A stretch of DNA of 7,348 nt from Alphaproteobacteria bacterium (GTDB lineage Bacteria > Pseudomonadota > Alphaproteobacteria > Sphingomonadales > Sphingomonadaceae): the NCBI GenBank assembly GCA_018830415.1, contig JAHJSJ010000072.1, positions 1 to 7,348 of the forward strand. The letters are read 5' to 3'. This document shows, one piece after another, positions 3,283-7,348 of the stretch (positions are counted from its first letter, which is position 1; each line of letters starts with the position of its first letter). Position numbers and translations under genes: made by a program. The notes under the pieces are model-generated. The model did not search any database. It was not told the origin of the DNA and saw only the letters and a program-made list of their open reading frames with translations.

Positions 3283-6080
3283 GCGACGACAGCGAAATCC
3301 TCGATTCCCCCACTCCTTCCCCGATGGGGGGTTTTGAACGCATCGATATCGTCGATGAAATGAAATCGAGCTATCTCGATTACGCGATGAGCGTGATCGT
3401 CAGCCGCGCGCTGCCCGATGTGCGCGACGGGTTGAAGCCGGTGCACCGCCGGATCCTGTTCGCTAGCCAGGAAGGCGGCTTCGTCGCGGGCAAGCCGTAT
3501 CGCAAGAGCGCGAAGATCGTCGGCGACGTGATGGGCAATTATCACCCGCACGGCGATTCCGCGATCTATGACGCATTGGCTCGGATGACGCAGCCGTGGT
3601 CGATGCGGGTGCCGTTGATCGATGGTCAGGGCAACTTCGGATCGATGGACCCCGATCCGCCAGCATCCATGCGCTACACCGAAGCGCGGCTGGCGCGGGT
3701 AGCGAACAGCCTGCTCGATGATCTCGACAAGGATACGGTCGATTTTACCGAAAACTACGACGGCAGCCGCAAAGAGCCGACGGTGCTCCCCGCGCGCTTC
3801 CCCAACCTGCTGGTCAACGGCGCGGGCGGGATTGCTGTCGGCATGGCGACCAACGTGCCGCCGCACAATCTGGGCGAAGTGATCGACGCCTGCTTTGCCT
3901 ATATGGACAATCCCGCGATTACGTCGGAAGAACTGATCGCTTACATCCCCGGCCCCGATTTCCCGACTGCGCCGCTGATCCTTGGCACGCATGGCGCACG
4001 CTCGGCCTACACCACCGGGCGTGGGTCGATTCTGATGCGGTGCCGTCACGAGGTCGAATCGACCCGCGGCGCCAAAAGCGAAGGGCGCGAAAGCATCGTC
4101 TTCACGTCGATCCCCTATCAGGTCGGCAAATCGGGTCTGGTCGAGAAAATCGCCGAGGCGGCGAAGGACAAGCGGATCGAGGGTATTTCCGACATCCGCG
4201 ACGAATCCTCGCGCGAAGGTGTGCGCGTGGTGATCGATCTGAAGCGCGATGCCACGCCCGAAGTGGTGCTCAACCAGATTTGGCGGCACACCCCGGCGCA
4301 ATCCTCGTTCCCCGCCAATATGCTGGCGATCCGCGGCGGGCGCCCGGAAACGCTGCTGCTGCGCGATTTCATTGCGGCCTTCATCACCTTCCGCGAAGAA
4401 GTGATCACGCGCCGCACCAAATACGAACTCGCCAAGGCGCGCGAACGGGCACACCTGTTGCTTGGCCTCGTGGTGGCGGTATCGAACCTTGATGAGGTGG
4501 TGGCGATGATCCGCACCGCCCCCAACCCCGCAGAAGCCCGCGCGCGGTTGATGGCCAAGGAATGGCCGATCGGCGATATCGCGCAATATATCCGCCTGGT
4601 CGAAGCGATCGATCCCGACGCCGATCAGGAAGGCGGCACCTATCGCCTGTCCGAACGGCAGGTGCGCGCGATCCTCGAACTGCGGCTCCACCGCCTCACC
4701 GCGCTAGGGCGTGACGAAATCGGCGATGAACTCAAGACCTTGTCGCTGTCGATCGAGGAGTATCTTTCGATCCTGGGCGACCGGGTGAAACTCTATGGCG
4801 TCATGCGCGCCGAGTTGACCGAAATCCGCGCCACTTACGCCACCCCGCGCCTGTCCGAAATCGCGCCCGCGTGGGACGGTCTGGACGATGAAGACCTGAT
4901 CGAGCGTGAAGAGATGGTCGTGACCGTCACGCATGATGGGTACATCAAGCGCACCCCGCTCAACACTTTCCGGGCGCAGGCGCGCGGCGGCAAGGGCCGT
5001 TCGGGCATGGCAACCAAAGACGAAGATGCCGTCGTCGAGCTGTTCGTCACCAGCACACACAACCCGGTATTGTTCTTCACCAACACCGGGCGCGTTTACC
5101 GGATGAAGGTGTGGAAGCTGCCCGAAGGCGGGCCGCAGACCAAGGGCCGCCCGATGGTCAACCTGCTCCCCTTGGGCGAGGACGAGCGCGTCACCAACGT
5201 TCTGCCGCTGCCCGAGGATGAGGCATCTTGGGCCAATCTCAATATCGTTTTCGCCACCGAACGCGGCATGGTGCGGCGCAATTCGATGGACGCGTTTACC
5301 AATGTGCCGACCGCGGGCAAATACGCGATGGGCTTTGTCGAAGGATCGGGTGATCGGCTGATCGGGGTGCAATTGCTTACCGAAGACCAGCAGATTTTCC
5401 TCGCCAGTGATAGCGGCAAGGCGATCCGTTTTTCCGCCACCGATGCGCGCGAAACCAAAAGCCGCACCGGCATTGGCGTGCGCGGCATGGCCTTGAAAGG
5501 CGGCGGCAAGGTGGTCAGCATGGCGGTGCTCGATCCGCTGACCGCCGATATGGAGACGCGCGAGGCCTATTTGCGCGCCGCCGCGTGGAAAAACAACGAT
5601 GCGTCCCCCACCCTGCCCGCCGAGCAAATGGCGGCGATGGCGGAAGGGGAAGAGTTCATTCTTACCCTCACCGCCAATGGTTATGGCAAGATTTCCTCGG
5701 CCTACGAATATCGCACCACGTCGCGCGGCGGCCAAGGGATCACCAATATCGGCACGCCAGACAGCAATCCGGAACGCAACGGCCCGGTAGTGGCGAGCTT
5801 CCCGGTGCGTCACGGTTCGCAGCTGATGCTGGTCACCGATCAGGCCAAACTGATCCGGTTGGGCATTGATTTGCGCCATCTGGTCGAAGACGGGTTTGAA
5901 AACCTCAAGGGCTTTTCGATTAGCGGGCGCAGTTCGTCGGGTGTCCGCATCTTCGATGTGGCCAAGGGCGAACATATCGTTGGCGCTGCGTTGATTGACG
6001 AGAGTGCAGAGCCGGAAAACCCCGCAGAAGAAGCCATCGCCGCCGAAATGTCGAGCGAGAGCGAACCGCCTGTAACCTGA
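3279..6080 (+). CDS. gyrA: DNA gyrase subunit A
   Basis: GyrA is the DNA-breaking subunit of the A2B2 gyrase that introduces negative supercoils. The 933-residue protein is longer than the 875 of E. coli, as usual in alphaproteobacteria. The breakage-reunion domain opens with MKSSYLDYAMSVIVSRALPDVRDGLKPVHRR (28-58). The quinolone-resistance region is HPHGDSAIYD (89-98), with Ser94 and Asp98 matching E. coli Ser83 and Asp87, the susceptible form. Arg132-Tyr133 in MRYTEAR is the catalytic pair. NGAGGIAVGMATNVPPHNLGE and the tower and coiled-coil segments follow. The GyrA box QARGGKG (567-573) in the C-terminal beta-pinwheel identifies GyrA rather than ParC. The tail is acidic. I take the TTG at 3279, giving MSDDSEILD; it lacks a Shine-Dalgarno. 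The alternatives are ATG 3324 (MGGFERIDIV), also without one, and TTG 3198, which adds 27 unlikely residues. A leader ORF stop overlaps the TTG. The gene is convergent with the YhhN gene. Function is near certain; the exact start is moderately so. Confidence 0.98.
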   Translation: MSDDSEILDSPTPSPMGGFERIDIVDEMKSSYLDYAMSVIVSRALPDVRDGLKPVHRRILFASQEGGFVAGKPYRKSAKIVGDVMGNYHPHGDSAIYDALARMTQPWSMRVPLIDGQGNFGSMDPDPPASMRYTEARLARVANSLLDDLDKDTVDFTENYDGSRKEPTVLPARFPNLLVNGAGGIAVGMATNVPPHNLGEVIDACFAYMDNPAITSEELIAYIPGPDFPTAPLILGTHGARSAYTTGRGSILMRCRHEVESTRGAKSEGRESIVFTSIPYQVGKSGLVEKIAEAAKDKRIEGISDIRDESSREGVRVVIDLKRDATPEVVLNQIWRHTPAQSSFPANMLAIRGGRPETLLLRDFIAAFITFREEVITRRTKYELAKARERAHLLLGLVVAVSNLDEVVAMIRTAPNPAEARARLMAKEWPIGDIAQYIRLVEAIDPDADQEGGTYRLSERQVRAILELRLHRLTALGRDEIGDELKTLSLSIEEYLSILGDRVKLYGVMRAELTEIRATYATPRLSEIAPAWDGLDDEDLIEREEMVVTVTHDGYIKRTPLNTFRAQARGGKGRSGMATKDEDAVVELFVTSTHNPVLFFTNTGRVYRMKVWKLPEGGPQTKGRPMVNLLPLGEDERVTNVLPLPEDEASWANLNIVFATERGMVRRNSMDAFTNVPTAGKYAMGFVEGSGDRLIGVQLLTEDQQIFLASDSGKAIRFSATDARETKSRTGIGVRGMALKGGGKVVSMAVLDPLTADMETREAYLRAAAWKNNDASPTLPAEQMAAMAEGEEFILTLTANGYGKISSAYEYRTTSRGGQGITNIGTPDSNPERNGPVVASFPVRHGSQLMLVTDQAKLIRLGIDLRHLVEDGFENLKGFSISGRSSSGVRIFDVAKGEHIVGAALIDESAEPENPAEEAIAAEMSSESEPPVT

Positions 6081-6154
6081 CGGGCTACTCGCCGCGCAGG
6101 CCCACTTGGAGAACAGCCCGTGGTTTTATCTCACGGGCTGTTCACCGCGCAGGC
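6081..6154. repeat. 21-base imperfect direct repeat at the gyrA/yhhN junction
   Basis: Bases 6081-6101, immediately after the gyrA stop, match 6134-6154 at 18 of 21 positions; all three differences are transitions. The second copy is the 3' coding end of the YhhN-family gene (CLRGEQP on the minus strand). The first copy would read CLRGE, stop, P. The copies are 53 bases apart and similarity does not extend beyond them. It may be a relic of a small duplication of the gene end. Confidence 0.55.
6111..6143. terminator. Perfect 12-bp hairpin between convergent gyrA and yhhN
   Basis: GAACAGCCCGTG (6111-6122) pairs perfectly with CACGGGCTGTTC (6132-6143) around the 9-base loop GTTTTATCT. It begins 31 bases after the gyrA stop. 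The right arm is the last coding bases of the YhhN-family gene, whose TAA stop (6128-6126) lies in the loop. No T-run follows on either strand, so this is not a textbook intrinsic terminator. It may act as a bidirectional 3' end stabiliser or a weak terminator for both genes. Confidence 0.55.
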
Positions 6155-6791
6155 ATTGCACGATCCCGGTCGCGATCATCACCTGCCCGGCGTAATAGGT
6201 CGGCCAGATCAGCAAATCGGGCAACACGCCCATGTCGAACTGGCCGAGCCGCGAAAAAATCAGCCAGTCGCTGATCACAAACAGTACCGCGCCCATCCCG
6301 ACCCGGTAGCGCGGGAAACGGCTGCTCCACGCCGCCGCCGCCATTGCGCCTAGAAAGGCCGCATAGATCGCGACAAAAGCTATCCCGCTGAGGAAATAGC
6401 TCACCAGCGGGGTGGCGATCAGCAAGATCAGGCCTAGCATCCGCTGGCTTGGTGATGGGCGCGTCCGCAGGTTGCGAAGGTAAAGCGCCACAGCAACACA
6501 ATGGGAAACGGCGAAGAACGCTCCGCCCGCGATCAGATCAAGCTCTATCGCCATGTCGCCCGCCGCCGCCAGCATCAACGCCAGCACCAGCAATCCGCCA
6601 TCAAGCCCGCGTCGGTCATGCGGCATCCGCACAAATGCATAGATCGCAAGCAGGCCAACTGCCGCGCCTTTGACAAGGAGTCCCCACGTCCCCTCACCCA
6701 CCGGATTATCGCGCAGGAAATAGAACGCAGTCGCCGCCGCGATACTCGCCAGCAGCCACGGCCTCTGTTCGATCAGTGCCCGTTTCGCCAT
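6126..6791 (-). CDS. YhhN/TMEM86-family membrane protein, putative lysoplasmalogenase-like
   Basis: A 221-residue integral membrane protein with roughly seven or eight hydrophobic segments: about 11-26, 35-54, 66-78, 85-104, 116-132, 136-155, 164-179 and 194-212. Family signatures are AAGDMAIE (Asp79) in the middle and GAVLFVISDWLIFSR (Asp175) near the C-terminus, followed by PTYYAGQVMIATG. These conserved acidic residues in membrane segments are typical of the YhhN/TMEM86 family. Its animal members hydrolyse the vinyl-ether bond of lysoplasmalogens; in bacteria the substrate is generally unknown, so the enzyme name is provisional. The ATG at 6791 has AAGGGCGAGA just upstream on the minus strand, an acceptable ribosome binding site. 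The gene is divergent from trmFO with 74 bases between and convergent with gyrA. Its stop codon sits in the loop of a 12-bp hairpin. No signal peptide is apparent; the first hydrophobic segment probably acts as a membrane anchor. Confidence 0.85.
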   Translation of the reverse strand: MAKRALIEQRPWLLASIAAATAFYFLRDNPVGEGTWGLLVKGAAVGLLAIYAFVRMPHDRRGLDGGLLVLALMLAAAGDMAIELDLIAGGAFFAVSHCVAVALYLRNLRTRPSPSQRMLGLILLIATPLVSYFLSGIAFVAIYAAFLGAMAAAAWSSRFPRYRVGMGAVLFVISDWLIFSRLGQFDMGVLPDLLIWPTYYAGQVMIATGIVQCLRGEQPVR

Positions 6792-6865
6792 TCTCGCCCT
6801 TATCCTGTCCCGATCCTGCCCGGTTTAACTTGCCGGCGCGCTATCACGCAATTACCTGCGCTGCC
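6792..6865. promoter_or_regulatory. Divergent yhhN / trmFO intergenic region
   Basis: This 74-base gap must carry both promoters if neither gene is read from elsewhere. On the minus strand AAGGGCGAGA next to the ATG at 6791 looks like a ribosome binding site. On the plus strand TTTAACTTGCC (6824-6834) is the only A/T-rich element and TTGCCG (6830-6835) could be a -35, but no convincing -10 follows and trmFO has no clear Shine-Dalgarno. The single TTAA is at most half of a CtrA-type site. Confidence 0.3.
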
Positions 6866-7348
6866 ATGAGCGCGATACCAGCAAATCACGATGTGCACAT
6901 TATCGGCGGCGGGCTCGCGGGAAGCGAGGCGGCGTGGCAGCTGGCGCAGCGCGGGTTCAAGGTGCGCCTGTCCGAGATGCGTGGCAGCGGCACGATGACC
7001 CCGGCGCACCAGACCGACGGCCTGGCCGAAATGGTATGCTCCAATTCGTTCCGCTCTGACGATGATGAAAAGAACGCGGTTGGCCTGCTGCACCATGAAA
7101 TGCGCAGCCTCGACAGCATCATCATGCGCGCCGGCGAAGTCGCTCGCGTCCCGGCGGGCAGCGCGATGGCAGTGGATCGCGATGTATTTTCCGCAGAAGT
7201 GGAAAAGGCGCTGAGCGAACACCCCAACGTGACCATCGCGCGCGAACGCGTGGACGCCTTGCCCGCAAACGGTCTCACCATCGTCGCCACCGGACCGCTG
7301 ACCGCCGCAGCGCTGGCGGGCAGCATCGTGCAGGCCACGGGAAGCGAA
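6866..7348 (+). CDS. trmFO: Folate/FAD-dependent tRNA (uracil-54-C5)-methyltransferase TrmFO, N-terminal 161 residues (partial)
   Basis: TrmFO makes ribothymidine (m5U) at position 54 of the tRNA T-loop, using methylene-tetrahydrofolate as carbon donor and FADH2 as reductant, in contrast to the S-adenosylmethionine enzyme TrmA. The FAD-binding Rossmann motif is VHIIGGGLAGSEAAWQLA (10-27). The hallmark EMVCSNSFRSDD is at 55-66, with Cys58 at the position of the conserved N-terminal cysteine studied in Bacillus and Thermus TrmFO. A diagnostic stretch NAVGLLHHEMRSLDSIIM follows, then PAGSAMAVDR. About 161 of some 450 residues are visible; the region with the catalytic cysteine lies right of the window. 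The ATG at 6866 starts nine codons before the Rossmann strand, the usual spacing. There is no good Shine-Dalgarno. The older name gid (a GidA relative) refers to this family; full GidA/MnmG is excluded by the CSNSFRSDD motif. Confidence 0.97.
   Translation, partial: MSAIPANHDVHIIGGGLAGSEAAWQLAQRGFKVRLSEMRGSGTMTPAHQTDGLAEMVCSNSFRSDDDEKNAVGLLHHEMRSLDSIIMRAGEVARVPAGSAMAVDRDVFSAEVEKALSEHPNVTIARERVDALPANGLTIVATGPLTAAALAGSIVQATGSE

Noticed and set aside
3054..4691. A 545-codon open frame on the minus strand opposite the start of gyrA
   Set aside because: It is the antisense shadow of gyrA in GC-rich DNA: rich in His, Arg and Ala with no recognisable domain, while the plus strand encodes unmistakable GyrA. 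Only its last 12 codons, outside gyrA, are considered separately because of the local ribosome binding site.
4704..5975. A 423-codon open frame on the minus strand opposite the gyrA 3' half
   Set aside because: Antisense shadow of the GyrA coiled-coil and C-terminal domain; composition is low-information and no family motif is present.
3279..6080. Possibility that the topoisomerase gene is parC rather than gyrA
   Set aside because: The GyrA box QARGGKG and the full six-blade-length C-terminal domain identify gyrase; ParC lacks or degrades this box.

Overview
The window looks like chromosomal housekeeping DNA of an alphaproteobacterium, most probably Sphingomonadales (Erythrobacteraceae-like). 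The basis is GC-rich codon use, the alphaproteobacterial form of GyrA (long C-terminal domain, motif variants around the active site) and a folate-dependent TrmFO gene. The genus is an inference from protein style; no search was run. There is no tRNA, rRNA, CRISPR array, insertion sequence or phage gene in the window.

Layout, left to right: (1) 1-628, minus strand, 5' two thirds of lipA (lipoyl synthase), running off the left edge. (2) 732-1472, plus strand, divergent from lipA, a NYN-domain (LabA/PIN-like) putative RNase with a C-terminal OST-HTH/LOTUS-type domain. (3) 1558-2949, minus strand, an exported TPR-like protein of unknown function, convergent with the NYN gene; a hairpin followed by a T-run lies between them. 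(4) 2950-3278, a 329-base divergent intergenic region, the only long gap. It holds several inverted repeats and two possible very short ORFs with strong Shine-Dalgarno sequences. (5) 3279-6080, plus strand, full-length gyrA. (6) 6126-6791, minus strand, a YhhN/TMEM86-family membrane protein, convergent with gyrA; a perfect 12-bp hairpin straddles its stop codon. (7) 6866-7348, plus strand, 5' part of trmFO, running off the right edge.

The genes do not form one pathway. Nearly every neighbouring pair is divergent or convergent, so each gene is probably its own transcription unit or the first gene of one that continues outside the window. Themes present are cofactor maturation (lipA), RNA metabolism (NYN protein, trmFO), DNA topology (gyrA) and envelope functions (TPR protein, YhhN).

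I see no convincing new multi-gene system. The least ordinary part is the control DNA around gyrA. The likely gyrA start is a TTG without a good ribosome binding site, and it overlaps (TTGA) the stop of a 26-codon upstream ORF that has a strong, well-spaced AGGGGGG. That arrangement suggests translational coupling. On the opposite strand of the same gap, a 9-bp inverted repeat encloses the ribosome binding site and start of a 12-codon ORF upstream of the TPR gene. The gyrA/yhhN junction carries a strong hairpin plus a 21-base imperfect direct repeat that could form competing stems.
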